Part shown: piece after piece, positions 8,894 to 16,792 of the stretch
Position numbering within the stretch: the first letter of the stretch is position 1
Layout: each line of letters opens with the position of its first letter
Assembly (NCBI RefSeq): GCF_001549985.1
Contig: NZ_LROZ01000027.1
Location: 335 to 36,458, forward strand
Source of the DNA: Myroides odoratus
GTDB taxonomy: Bacteria > Bacteroidota > Bacteroidia > Flavobacteriales > Flavobacteriaceae
Reading direction: 5' to 3'
DNA length: 36,124 bases
Position numbers and translations under genes: made by a program
The notes under the pieces: model-generated
Seen by the model: the letters and a program-made list of their open reading frames with translations, nothing else
Told to the model about the DNA's origin: nothing
Database searches by the model: none

Positions 8894-10465
8894 ATGATAA
8901 AAAATACAATACAATATACGCTTAGTCTTGGTATCGCTCTTTTGTGTACCACCATAGCCATAGCGCAAACCCAAGACAGACCTTTTCCCTACTTTTTACC
9001 CTTGACTGGTACGACAGCTCCCAGTGAAATTGGGGAGTATCTCTCGGATATTGCTCCTACAGGAAGAGACCGTTATACCTCTCAAGGCCTTGTATTAACA
9101 CAAGATGAAGATGAATTTTCATTTAGTGGATTTTACCTCAAAGATGTTGAATTCCCCGCCAATTATGGATTAATTGTAGAATTTCAATACGCCATGGTAG
9201 ATGGAAAAAAATACGATGATAAATACGGGGATGGAATTAGCATGTTTTTGTTCGATGGAACCAAAGACTTTGAGATTGGAGCCCCAGGTGCAAGTTTGGG
9301 TTATGCCAATAAAAATTCAGTAGGAGGAAATCAACCGGGATTAAATGGAGCCTATTTGGGGTTTGGATTGGATGTTTTCGGAAGTTATAAATTAAGAGGA
9401 ACCAATTCAGGCGAACGTCGAGAAGGAATTTCGGGTATTGACTTTACCAGACCTGGGGATCATATTACCCTAAGAGGTGGTCAATACAAAAATGATCGTT
9501 ACAAAGGATATCCCGTAGTATTTACGGAACAGGTTTTATATGCGAGTTTAGGATCTGATGGAATTGCCCATGCTGAACTCGACTATAACACCGGAGATTA
9601 TACGACAGATTCCTACAGCTATTCTGTTGGAATAAACGAATTGAGAACAGGATATTTCTATGGAGATGTCTATGATTTTAATCGAGTAGTAGTAACCCTT
9701 ATCCCCATCGATAATGGAAATGGGGGAATGAAGGTATCTCTAATCATGTATGATAAACGAAATTTTTATAAAAATCCGCTTAACAATTTTATTTACCCCA
9801 ATTCCTTTAAAACTAGAGATGAGAGTGGAAACTTATACACCTTTGAAACTAAAATCCCTGATGTCTTTCACGTGGGATTTGCCGCAGGAACAGGAGGAGC
9901 TACTCAAACTCAAATTATTAAAAACGTAAAAATAGATTTACCTTATGCTCCTGAAACAAAAGATAAAGAAATGTTGCTGTGCCTAACCAACGGAGATGAC
10001 AAAGAAAGTTATTCCCATATCAAAGAGCCCTTTAATGGGGATCGATTTTATATGGGAACCGTAGACGCCCCCACAGGTAGCGAGGATGGGTCTACGGTTG
10101 ATCGAATGTCTTTTCGCTTTGAAGATGAACATGGTTTTGATATTACTACTAGAACCTATATCGAATATAATAGTCGAATTATCGAATACGATCAACCTGG
10201 AATAGGGACATGGCAGTATCAAGCAGGGTTATCAGGTTATTCTAGTGATCTCTATTTTGAACCCACTACGAATGATGTACCAGAAGGGGATTATGTCGTT
10301 TACTTTTCAGCGAAGAGTAAAGATGATGGCCTTGATGGGCCTTTCTCGCATCACGTGTACCGAAGCAGACCTACAAAAGTAACCCTCAAAGCAAGATGGT
10401 GTAAGTCTGTTGTGAATCCGAATTTACCTATTCGCGTAATCGAAGAAGAGGAAGAGGAAGAATAG
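8894..10465 (+). CDS. Secreted L-type lectin-like protein
   Basis: I chose the ATG at 8894 over an in-frame GTG at 8885. The protein is 523 residues. Residues 1-25 form a signal peptide ending near TIAIAQ, so it is exported. The middle has the hallmarks of a concanavalin A-like/L-type lectin jelly roll: GDGISMFLFDG, then PGASLGYANKNSVGGNQPGLNGAYLGFGLDVFG, split here as PGASLGYANKNS and LNGAYLGFGLDVFG. This fold binds carbohydrate, but the sugar ligand cannot be read from the sequence. The last quarter (a GxYxVYFSAKS segment and KVTLKARWCKS) may be a separate beta domain. The protein ends in a run of Glu residues encoded by GAR triplets. It lacks a type IX C-terminal sorting domain. It lies 96 nt behind the giant repetitive gene, separated by a terminator, and may be a partner at the cell surface (inference). 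Confidence 0.75.
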   Translation: MIKNTIQYTLSLGIALLCTTIAIAQTQDRPFPYFLPLTGTTAPSEIGEYLSDIAPTGRDRYTSQGLVLTQDEDEFSFSGFYLKDVEFPANYGLIVEFQYAMVDGKKYDDKYGDGISMFLFDGTKDFEIGAPGASLGYANKNSVGGNQPGLNGAYLGFGLDVFGSYKLRGTNSGERREGISGIDFTRPGDHITLRGGQYKNDRYKGYPVVFTEQVLYASLGSDGIAHAELDYNTGDYTTDSYSYSVGINELRTGYFYGDVYDFNRVVVTLIPIDNGNGGMKVSLIMYDKRNFYKNPLNNFIYPNSFKTRDESGNLYTFETKIPDVFHVGFAAGTGGATQTQIIKNVKIDLPYAPETKDKEMLLCLTNGDDKESYSHIKEPFNGDRFYMGTVDAPTGSEDGSTVDRMSFRFEDEHGFDITTRTYIEYNSRIIEYDQPGIGTWQYQAGLSGYSSDLYFEPTTNDVPEGDYVVYFSAKSKDDGLDGPFSHHVYRSRPTKVTLKARWCKSVVNPNLPIRVIEEEEEEE

Positions 10466-10475
10466 CAAAATAAGC

Positions 10476-10513
10476 ATAGAAATAAGGCTGCCAATTGGCA
10501 GCCCTATTTCTAT
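10476..10513. terminator. Bidirectional terminator between the lectin gene and paiA
   Basis: ATAGAAATA-A-GGCTGCC, loop AATT, GGCAGCC-C-TATTTCTAT forms a long hairpin, with a GC-rich core and AT-rich arms. It sits 11 nt after the lectin stop. The arms can act as a U-tract on either strand, so it may also serve the convergent paiA. Confidence 0.75.
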
Positions 10514-10669
10514 ATCATGGTGGGGGTAGCGCTAAATTTAAGCTACTTTTGAGACGTATTAATTAGTTGTAACTATTGTGTGGTGATGTTTATAAAAGAA
10601 AGTTATGAGGCGGATTTTAAAGGCGCAGATTGATACCTATTTGTGAATAGAATCGTCTTTTTATTTTTG

Positions 10670-11200
10670 CTACGCATCGAGTTTTACAACTTTTCTCATC
10701 ATAATATCAATTTGTTCATCATCACCTAGTTTGAAAATGTGTTTGTCAAATTCAACAAAGCCATTCTTTTGATAGAAGCGAATCGCTCTTGGATTTTCTT
10801 CCCAAACGCCCAACCACACATAGTCTACCTCATTTTGATGAGCCACCTGCATCGCTTTTTCATAGAGGAGCTGTCCGACCTTTTTACCGTGGTAGGCTTG
10901 TAAGACATATATCCGCTCGATTTCCAGTGCGTTGTTATCTTGTAATTCTGTCTGAGAGGATCCAAAATTAACCTTCAAGTACCCAATTACCTTCTCATCT
11001 AATAAAGCAAAGTAAAAGGCTGAATTTGACAAGGCTAGCTCTGCTGTTAGTTTCTCTTCAGAAAAACTTGTATCGAGATATTGCTCCATATCTTCTTTCG
11101 TATTTCCCTGTGAAAATGTTTCGTAAAACGTTTGTCTGCTAATCTTTTGAAGGGGTTTACTATCGTGTATCGTTGCTTTTTTAATAGTTATATTTTCCAT
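10670..11200 (-). CDS. paiA: PaiA-like GNAT acetyltransferase (polyamine N-acetyltransferase family)
   Basis: The product is 176 residues, a single GNAT domain that uses acetyl-CoA. It closely follows the pattern of Bacillus subtilis PaiA, a spermidine/spermine acetyltransferase: an N-terminal TFYETF segment, LEIERIYV (central strand), YHGKKVGQLLYEKA (acetyl-CoA pyrophosphate loop, residues about 103-117), WLGVWEENPRAIRFYQKNGF (motif B) and a C-terminal DDEQIDIMM. The ATG overlaps the stop of the upstream paiB by 1 nt (TAATG), so the two are translationally coupled. The paiBA order and the divergent MocR-type regulator make a unit. Polyamine as substrate is inferred from the family; other small amines are possible. 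Confidence 0.85.
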   Translation of the reverse strand: MENITIKKATIHDSKPLQKISRQTFYETFSQGNTKEDMEQYLDTSFSEEKLTAELALSNSAFYFALLDEKVIGYLKVNFGSSQTELQDNNALEIERIYVLQAYHGKKVGQLLYEKAMQVAHQNEVDYVWLGVWEENPRAIRFYQKNGFVEFDKHIFKLGDDEQIDIMMRKVVKLDA

Positions 11201-11811
11201 TATTTTTCTTCGTTTTTGATGAAACTTGCTAATTCTTTCTCTATTGTATTTTCGCTATGTTCTAGATGGTTTACAATGCGTTGTTTTTCAATTTTAGTTT
11301 TATTTTGACTCAATTTTTTTTGTCCTTGTAAATCCGTAACCTCTATTTCAAAGGCAACAATACCGCTCATCATTCCTTTTTTAAAACGATCAGACAGGCT
11401 TCGCCACTGTGATAAGTAGCTTGCTTCATAGTATTGTATCATTTGCTCTAAGGCTTGTATTTTTTCAACTTCCCCAGAAATAATTTTTGCCTTTCCGTAA
11501 GCGTGTACTGCAATATAATCCCAAGTCGGTACACTTTCTCTTTTATCATAATGGATAGGTGAAATATACGCATGAGGTTCACTAAAGATAATCAAAGAAG
11601 TATTGTTTTCGATGTAATTAGCTTGTTCATTTGCAAGGGCAAAATGAGAGCATAAGGTTAGTTTCTCCGAATTCTCATTTATATAAAAGGGTAGCTGTGT
11701 TGCAATTGGAAGGCCTTCTTTTACTGTGATTATAGTAGCAAAACTATATTGCTTAATAAAAGCAATTTTTTCTTTGTCGTTTTCGAACTTGAAAAGATGG
11801 GGTGTATACAT
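11200..11811 (-). CDS. paiB: PaiB-like FMN-binding protein
   Basis: The product is 203 residues and matches the PaiB/FMN-binding split-barrel family along its length: it starts MYTPHLFKF, has SFATIITVKEGLPIATQLPFYI, then LTLCSHFALAN, PHAYISPIHYDK and SVPTWDYIAVHAYGKAKII. In B. subtilis PaiB was reported to act with PaiA on sporulation and degradative enzyme expression; many homologues are annotated as negative transcriptional regulators but have a flavin-reductase/PNPOx-like fold rather than a helix-turn-helix. It is the first gene of a two-gene unit with paiA, and is divergent from the MocR-type gene 69 bp away. Confidence 0.85.
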   Translation of the reverse strand: MYTPHLFKFENDKEKIAFIKQYSFATIITVKEGLPIATQLPFYINENSEKLTLCSHFALANEQANYIENNTSLIIFSEPHAYISPIHYDKRESVPTWDYIAVHAYGKAKIISGEVEKIQALEQMIQYYEASYLSQWRSLSDRFKKGMMSGIVAFEIEVTDLQGQKKLSQNKTKIEKQRIVNHLEHSENTIEKELASFIKNEEK

Positions 11812-11849
11812 TTGTTTACTTATTTAGCTATGCAAATTAATGTTCAAAA

Positions 11850-11869
11850 TGGCTTATATTTATAGGCCA
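11850..11869. promoter_or_regulatory. Near-palindrome in the paiB/MocR divergent promoter region
   Basis: TGGCTTATA-TT-TATAGGCCA is a 9 bp inverted repeat with one mismatch, in the 69 bp between paiB and the divergent regulator gene. It covers TATATTTA, one base off the TAnnTTTG element for the regulator gene, which starts 11 nt further on. A dimeric MocR protein bound here could repress itself and control paiBA. This is an inference from position and symmetry. Confidence 0.4.
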
Positions 11870-11880
11870 ATTGATATAAA

Positions 11881-13362
11881 ATGGATAGACCAATTTTAAA
11901 TAATCTAATTAGCTGTATCGAATTAAATTCCAAAGAGGATAAGGCGATCTATCTTCAGTTGTCTGAAAAGATCTTACTGTTAATTAAACAAGGGCATCTT
12001 AAAACGGGGCAGCAGTTACCTTCAACAAGAGAGATTGCAAAACTATTGAAGATTAACCGAATTACAGTAGGAAAAGCATTTGAAGAATTACAACTACAGG
12101 GTTGGTTGGAAAGTCATGTAGGTCGAGGTACTTTCGTTTCGCTTCATATTCCAGATTTAGCTCCTACTAAACTTCAACATCAAACAAGTAGTAAATCTCA
12201 AGAAGTAGCAGGTTTTGCACTCAATGAAAAGCAGTATTTAGTTAATCCTTATTTTGTTTCTACGGCTGATTTTCATTTAGACGATGGTTATCCTGATCCA
12301 AAATTAGCTCCATTAAAGGAATTGTACAGAGCCTATCGCAATCAACTGACGCGAAGTGAAATTTACCATAAGTTTGGTAGCTATAGTTTTCCCGATGGTT
12401 CTGAAATTTACAAAGAAACGATTTCCCAGTATCTCAATGAAACACGAGGTTTAAAAACGACACAGCGAAATATTTTATCCGTTCGTGGAACTTTAATGGG
12501 CATTAACCTTGTTTGCACAGCACTTATTAATCCTGGAGATGTTGTAGTTTCGGGTATACCGGGGTGGCAAAGAGCAGAACATAATTTCCTACACGCTAGA
12601 GCCAAGCACATTGGAATTTCAGTCGATGAACATGGTTTGGTTGTTGAGGAGCTAAAGAAACTATGCAAGCGCATGAAAATTAGAATGGTGTATGTTACGC
12701 CTCATCATCACTATCCTACCACAGTATCCCTTCGTATTGACCGAAGATTAGAATTATTAAAACTAGCGAATGAATATGGTTTTATCATTTTTGAAGATGA
12801 TTATGATTTTGATTTTCACTACAATCACCGGCCTTTACAACCCTTAGCAAGTGCTGATGAGAATGGAATGGTCATTTACTGTGGTTCATTCAGTAAAAGC
12901 TTTTCTCCTGCTTTTCGCATGGGGTATCTAGCTGCTTCGGAAAATGTAATTGAACATTTAGCCAATGTTCGCGTTCTACTTGATCGGCAAGGGGATCATA
13001 TCTTGGATAATGCAATGGCAGAACTTGTAAATGATGGCACCATACAACGTTATATTAGAAAAGCATTGTCTGTATATGAAGAAAGACGAAATCACCTCTG
13101 TAGTTTATTGCAGAATGAGTTGGGTACAATTGTAAATTTCACTGTGCCAGAAGGAGGAATGACGATATGGACTACATTTGACAAATCGATTGAACTTAAA
13201 AAGTTAGCTGAGCAAGCATATAGCAAAGGATTATATCTATCGGATGGAAAAATACATCAATATCCTACTTATTGTGAAAATGGAGTTCGACTAGGATTTG
13301 CCTCCTCTTCATTGGATAGTTTAACAAAAAGTGTAGAAATCTTAAAAGGATTAATTTACTAA
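11881..13362 (+). CDS. MocR/PdxR-type transcriptional regulator (GntR helix-turn-helix plus aminotransferase-like domain)
   Basis: The product is 493 residues, the usual length for the family. Residues about 20-88 are a GntR winged helix (IYLQLSEKILLLIKQGHLKTG, split here as IYLQLSEKILL and IKQGHLKTG; LPSTREIAKLLKINRITVGK; GRGTFV). Residues about 130-493 are a fold type I PLP domain: FEDDYDFDF (Asp309 for the pyridine nitrogen), GSFSKSFSPAFRMGY (Lys339 for the Schiff base, Arg346 for phosphate). PLP-dependent MocR proteins include PdxR (vitamin B6 synthesis), GabR and EhuR; the gene does not show which. Its divergence from paiBA makes that pair the likely target. Confidence 0.85.
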   Translation: MDRPILNNLISCIELNSKEDKAIYLQLSEKILLLIKQGHLKTGQQLPSTREIAKLLKINRITVGKAFEELQLQGWLESHVGRGTFVSLHIPDLAPTKLQHQTSSKSQEVAGFALNEKQYLVNPYFVSTADFHLDDGYPDPKLAPLKELYRAYRNQLTRSEIYHKFGSYSFPDGSEIYKETISQYLNETRGLKTTQRNILSVRGTLMGINLVCTALINPGDVVVSGIPGWQRAEHNFLHARAKHIGISVDEHGLVVEELKKLCKRMKIRMVYVTPHHHYPTTVSLRIDRRLELLKLANEYGFIIFEDDYDFDFHYNHRPLQPLASADENGMVIYCGSFSKSFSPAFRMGYLAASENVIEHLANVRVLLDRQGDHILDNAMAELVNDGTIQRYIRKALSVYEERRNHLCSLLQNELGTIVNFTVPEGGMTIWTTFDKSIELKKLAEQAYSKGLYLSDGKIHQYPTYCENGVRLGFASSSLDSLTKSVEILKGLIY

Positions 13363-13451
13363 ATAAAACAGTCAAATATAACCACTTAAAGTCATTAGAA
13401 GTTTAGCAGTAGAGGTAATGCTTATTTTGACACCAATCAAGATAAGAAACT

Positions 13452-13656
13452 ATGCAAACGACCACTAAAACAAAAGGAGGAAGAAAATTAAAATTCAATC
13501 CTAAAAAAATAGACCTGTGCCTTGCAATATCACGCTACGCTGATTAAACTACTTAATCAGTTTAGAGCAGTAGGGGTGAACTATAATCAAATGGTAAAGC
13601 TATGCAACCAATACTTCTCAGAAAACAGAACAAAACGCTCTATTTCAAATCTTTAA
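13452..13656 (+). pseudogene. Relic of a mobilization (MobA-type relaxosome) protein
   Basis: An ATG at 13452 opens MQTTTKTKGGRKLKFNP, the typical start of Bacteroidota plasmid/ICE mobilization accessory proteins. After an A7 run (13503-13509) the frame ends in a stop, while a second frame carries TLIKLLNQFRAVGVNYNQMV followed by KLCNQYFSENRTKR and ends at 13656. The FRAVGVNYNQ...FSE stretch is, from memory, characteristic of the same family. The ribbon-helix-helix middle, roughly 50 residues, is missing. The gene is thus broken by at least one frameshift and one deletion. It is evidence for a past mobile element here. Confidence 0.6.
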
Positions 13657-13768
13657 GTCATCATGCTAGCTCAAAGAGATGATTATCTTACTAAATGATA
13701 ATGTCTATCAACAAGAATATCTGGACTGAATGAAAACTGGGCGTAATTAAATTGAAAGGTTTTATGAT

Positions 13769-13808
13769 AATTTCACATCTTCAAAATGATTTTTGAAGAT
13801 GTGAAATT
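13769..13808. terminator. Perfect 18 bp hairpin downstream of the orphan gene
   Basis: AATTTCACATCTTCAAAA, loop TGAT, then the exact complement ending GAAGATGTGAAATT. On the minus strand it begins 7 nt after the stop of the gene at 13816-14760 and is the probable terminator of that gene. Confidence 0.75.
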
Positions 13809-13815
13809 TATTGTA

Positions 13816-14760
13816 CTACACGATTTCCATTAATAATCGAGTACGATCATAGGGTGACTCCCAAAACCTTCTGATTTTTGTCTCCAAATTATTCTCCTTT
13901 AGCACAGATTCATCATAAGAATCTTCAGGAAATAAATGTACATGACCTGATTGAATTGAAATTGAAAAATGATCCATTTGATCACTGAAATAACCCTCTT
14001 CTTTTAAATCACGCAAGACATCTAAAAACAGTAAATCCAATGCTCTAAAATCAATGTCAGTTTTACTGTTGAACAAAATTTCATTTAACGGAATCGTTTG
14101 TTTATAACACATTTTTTCAGGAGTCCACAATTCATCATAATCTATCGTTTCTTCTTTAATTTTTAATCTAAATGTATGAAAACTTCCAGCATGTAAAAGA
14201 TATACATTACTAGCGATATCTTTTGCTATAACTACACCATATAAGTTATCCTTATTATTCAATACAGTTGCTTTTAGTTGACCGAAATTATCTATAAAAG
14301 AATTTTTCAGGGTAGTTTTATAAGCTTGAATACTTTCATAAATAGAATTAACTTGTTGCATCAGTTCAAACTTATTAGAATCTAAAGCCTCAACAGTTTG
14401 AAGTAACATTTCAGAAAAAGTCATTTTTACATCAATCAAATGATCATCTTCTATTAAAAATAACTTCTGATTTTCAATATGTGCAACAATGAGATTTTCA
14501 TTGTATGCATCACCTATTGCAATATAATCAGCAAATCCTAATTCCTGAATTAGTTCATTTTGCTCCATAAAATCATCTTGCTCATTAAAAATTCCCCCGA
14601 ATACATTATCATTAAATCCAAAAATGTTAATATATGACGCAAAAAAGTCAGGTATATTTTTTTCTAAATTTTCATTTAAAACTTTGATTTCTTCTAAATC
14701 AAGTCCTTTTTCTTTTTCAAACCTATCAATTTCCACTAATTGATCTATTATCTTCTGCAT
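13816..14760 (-). CDS. Hypothetical protein, possibly SUKH/SMI1-KNR4-like in its N-terminal half
   Basis: The product is 314 residues, acidic, with no signal peptide and no membrane segment, so it is cytosolic. The first ~125 residues read like a SUKH-type domain: IPDFFASYINIFGFNDN, then DYIAIGDAYNENLIVAHIEN, then a short acidic strand and MTFSEMLLQTVEAL. SUKH proteins are often immunity proteins against secreted or contact-delivered toxins. The fit is only of pattern, and no toxin gene is beside it. The C-terminal half (about 150-314) is unrecognised: it has KDIASNVYLLHAGSFHTF, a phospho-independent looking alpha/beta stretch, and ends WESPYDRTRLLMEIV. The gene stands alone between relics of mobile elements, and so may be acquired cargo. 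A stand-alone hairpin follows it. Confidence 0.6.
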   Translation of the reverse strand: MQKIIDQLVEIDRFEKEKGLDLEEIKVLNENLEKNIPDFFASYINIFGFNDNVFGGIFNEQDDFMEQNELIQELGFADYIAIGDAYNENLIVAHIENQKLFLIEDDHLIDVKMTFSEMLLQTVEALDSNKFELMQQVNSIYESIQAYKTTLKNSFIDNFGQLKATVLNNKDNLYGVVIAKDIASNVYLLHAGSFHTFRLKIKEETIDYDELWTPEKMCYKQTIPLNEILFNSKTDIDFRALDLLFLDVLRDLKEEGYFSDQMDHFSISIQSGHVHLFPEDSYDESVLKENNLETKIRRFWESPYDRTRLLMEIV

Positions 14761-15087
14761 AACTTATGTTTTATTATTTTTTATCTTCAAATTAAAGCCT
14801 TTAAAAGTTACAATTTACTCCCTATAATCAGTGATTTGTTCTGATTGTTAAGAACACTTCTTCGCTTTTATAGAAGCTCTTTTATTGTTTAATAAATAAG
14901 TATCAATAAAAACTGATAAAACTACCATTTTCGATTGTAAATACTTCTTATTTGTTTCGGTTTAAACAACTAATTGAAATAGAAGCAAGAAGATAATCCC
15001 TCTTCTTTGATATGAAAAATAACACATGAATCTGATTTTACTCACTATATCGAAAAATAATTAAAATAAATAACAAATTATACTAAG
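14761..15087. other. AT-rich gene-free stretch
   Basis: No reading frame, RNA gene or clear inverted repeat is seen. CAAATTAA at about 14787 (minus strand TTAATTTG) is one base from the TAnnTTTG element and may belong to the promoter of the gene starting at 14760. Confidence 0.3.
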
Positions 15088-15907
15088 ATGTTGTTTGATA
15101 AAGCACAGGTTTTAAGCGAATCGATGCGTATACATCGGGTTATTAAAATGGAGATTTAGTAATTGTTGCTGCGCGTCCTGGGTTTCGATTGATACGAACT
15201 TTCATCTAGGACAGCTGATGAAAACGGGATTCGATAAGCCTGAATACTTTCAAACGTTTATTTCTCATTCAGGAAGGATGGCTAAGTATCAAATCGTAAT
15301 GAAGGGCTCAGGAGTGAATGATATCTTGGATATCATTGTTGAAGCAAGAAGCTGGAAGCGTAAACACGATATCAAGTTGTTAGTGATTGATTATTTACAG
15401 CTTGTGAATGATAAAACCAAAGGAAACAACCGTGAGAATGAAGTGAGTTCGGTGAGTCGTCGCTTGAAGTTGTTGGCAAAGGAGTTGGATATTCCTATCA
15501 TCGTGATGTCGCAGTTGTCGCTAGCAGTGGAGACGCGTGGATCTTCTAACCGTCCGTTGTTGTCTGACCTGAGAGAATCGGGATCCATTGAACAAGATGC
15601 GGATATCGTTGAGTTTATCTATCGACCAGGATACTACAACATCGAGATTAACGACAATCCAGAGTATGATGAAATGACAAGGCAAGGGGCTGATACGGAA
15701 ATAATCTTTGCTAAGTATCGAGCTGGTTCTGTTGGAACGACGTTCTTGAAATGGATTGGTGATAAGACAAAGTTTATTGATCCAACAGATAGTAACGAGA
15801 ATGGAAGTAATCAACAGGAATCGAATGTGTATAGTAATCCTAACGAGTATGTTCCGACAGTGAGTGCGGCAGAAGCTTTTGGGAATGATGATGATACGCC
15901 GTTTTAA
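15088..15907 (+). pseudogene. Truncated, frameshifted DnaB-type replicative helicase relic
   Basis: The longest frame (ATG 15218, 229 residues) is the C-terminal part of a DnaB/RecA-fold helicase: KLLVIDYLQLV (Walker B), VSRRLKLLAKELDIPIIVMSQLSL split over about residues 75-100, RPLLSDLRESGSIEQDAD and a YRPGYY finger typical of DnaB. Upstream, pieces survive in other frames: MLFDKAQVLSESMRIHRVIK from 15088 and GDLVIVAARPG from 15150, the residues that lead into Walker A (GxGKT). The GKT itself and the bases after it are deleted, so ATP binding is lost. The tail SAAEAFGNDDDTPF resembles prophage/element copies. It cannot be the cell's replicative helicase and is best read as mobile-element debris. 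Confidence 0.75.
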
Positions 15908-15940
15908 ACCAGTTAAAGGATAGACACAAAGTATTGTAAT

Positions 15941-15988
15941 GTGTAATAAAAAAAGACGTATTTAAAAAAACGTCCTTTTTTATTACAC
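15941..15988. terminator. Terminator between the dnaB relic and the small secreted gene
   Basis: A 19 bp inverted repeat with one mismatch (GTGTAATAAAAAAAGACGT against ACGTCCTTTTTTATTACAC), with A- and T-rich arms that can terminate transcription on both strands. It lies between the convergent frames ending at 15907 (+) and 16003 (-). Confidence 0.75.
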
Positions 15989-16002
15989 AGTCTAATTATT
16001 AA

Positions 16003-16308
16003 CTAATATTGAATTAGAATTGGTCTAAAATTATCTACTTCTACATAATCAGGAAATCTATTATACATACAAATATAATCCTGTCTCATCTCTTCAATTT
16101 CAGCATATGTAAATTGTCCTATCCAAGACTTAGGTCCAAATGCAACTAAATCATACTCACCAGCAACTGCAAATCTCAGTGAGCACTCTGGTATAAAGTT
16201 CATAATTGAAATCCCAAAGGGTATATTAGGATCAATTGGCTCTACAGGAGTCTGAGCAAAAGCACCTGTTGAAAATACTAAAACAAATAGTAATAATAAT
16301 TTTTTCAT
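16003..16308 (-). CDS. Small secreted protein of unknown function
   Basis: The product is 101 residues. Residues 1-18 (MKKLLLLFVLVFSTGAFA) are a clean signal peptide with an AFA cleavage site, so it is exported to the periplasm or beyond. The mature part has two cysteines (in PECSLRF and DYICMYNRF) that could form a disulfide, and a Pro-rich start. I do not recognise a family. It lies on the opposite strand to the surrounding phage-like relics and may be cargo of the same element. Confidence 0.65.
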   Translation of the reverse strand: MKKLLLLFVLVFSTGAFAQTPVEPIDPNIPFGISIMNFIPECSLRFAVAGEYDLVAFGPKSWIGQFTYAEIEEMRQDYICMYNRFPDYVEVDNFRPILIQY

Positions 16309-16493
16309 AATAAATATTTTAAAATTGGTTATTCTAAATGTAGAGAATGTTAATGTGTATAAAAAGAAAAGTATTGATAATTAACAAAGTATACAGTTTT
16401 ACTGTAATTAAAACTTCCCACTTGAATTTGTAAATGGTTAATTGAAATGGATATTAAAAATATACATGAACACGCTAGGTGGTTTGTTCTTAT
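16309..16493. other. Upstream region of the small secreted gene
   Basis: AT-rich DNA without a supported gene. A 16-codon frame from 16447 (MDIKNIHEHARWFVLI) is too short to call. Confidence 0.3.
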
Positions 16494-16792
16494 ATGAATG
16501 CACCTGATGGAGGTAGTGATGCGCAAGGTCAAGCTTTAGTTAGTTGTTAAGCTAAAAAGATAAAGCAGCTTACTAATCTAGTAGAAACAATTAAGAGTGA
16601 ATTAGAGTTGTGTGAAGATTATAAGGAAGAGTCTGCAGAACTTATTTTGGAATCTGTTAAATCGTTAGCTTGGAAAGTTCGAGGGATTACAATCACTTTT
16701 TTGAAGAGATCGCCAAAGCAGGATATGCAACTGCGGATAGTTATACAGACTACCTTAAAAGCGTAGCTAAATCAGTAATCAAACGCTTATGA
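16494..16792 (+). pseudogene. Degraded phage-type frame ending in an endolysin-like (glucosaminidase) tail
   Basis: From 16494 one frame reads MNAPDGGSDAQGQALVSC, hits a TAA, then continues in the same frame with KKIKQLTNLVETIKSE and CEDYKEESAELILESVKSLA. After a T6 run the frame shifts and reads FEEIAKAGYATADSYTDYLK plus SVAKSVIKRL to a stop at 16790-16792. The last part is the usual C-terminus of flavobacterial glucosaminidase-type endolysins (the AKAGYATDxxY...LKSV pattern). A premature stop plus a frameshift mark it as broken. It overlaps the next start by 4 nt (ATGA), the arrangement of a phage lysis cassette. Confidence 0.5.

Larger units (their letters stand above)
13363..13815. other. 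Gene-free stretch with mobile-element remains
   Basis: Apart from the mobilization relic (13452-13656) and the hairpin at 13769-13808, only short fragments are seen, such as an 11-codon frame at 13663-13698 (MLAQRDDYLTK). No intact gene or RNA gene is recognised. Confidence 0.5.
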
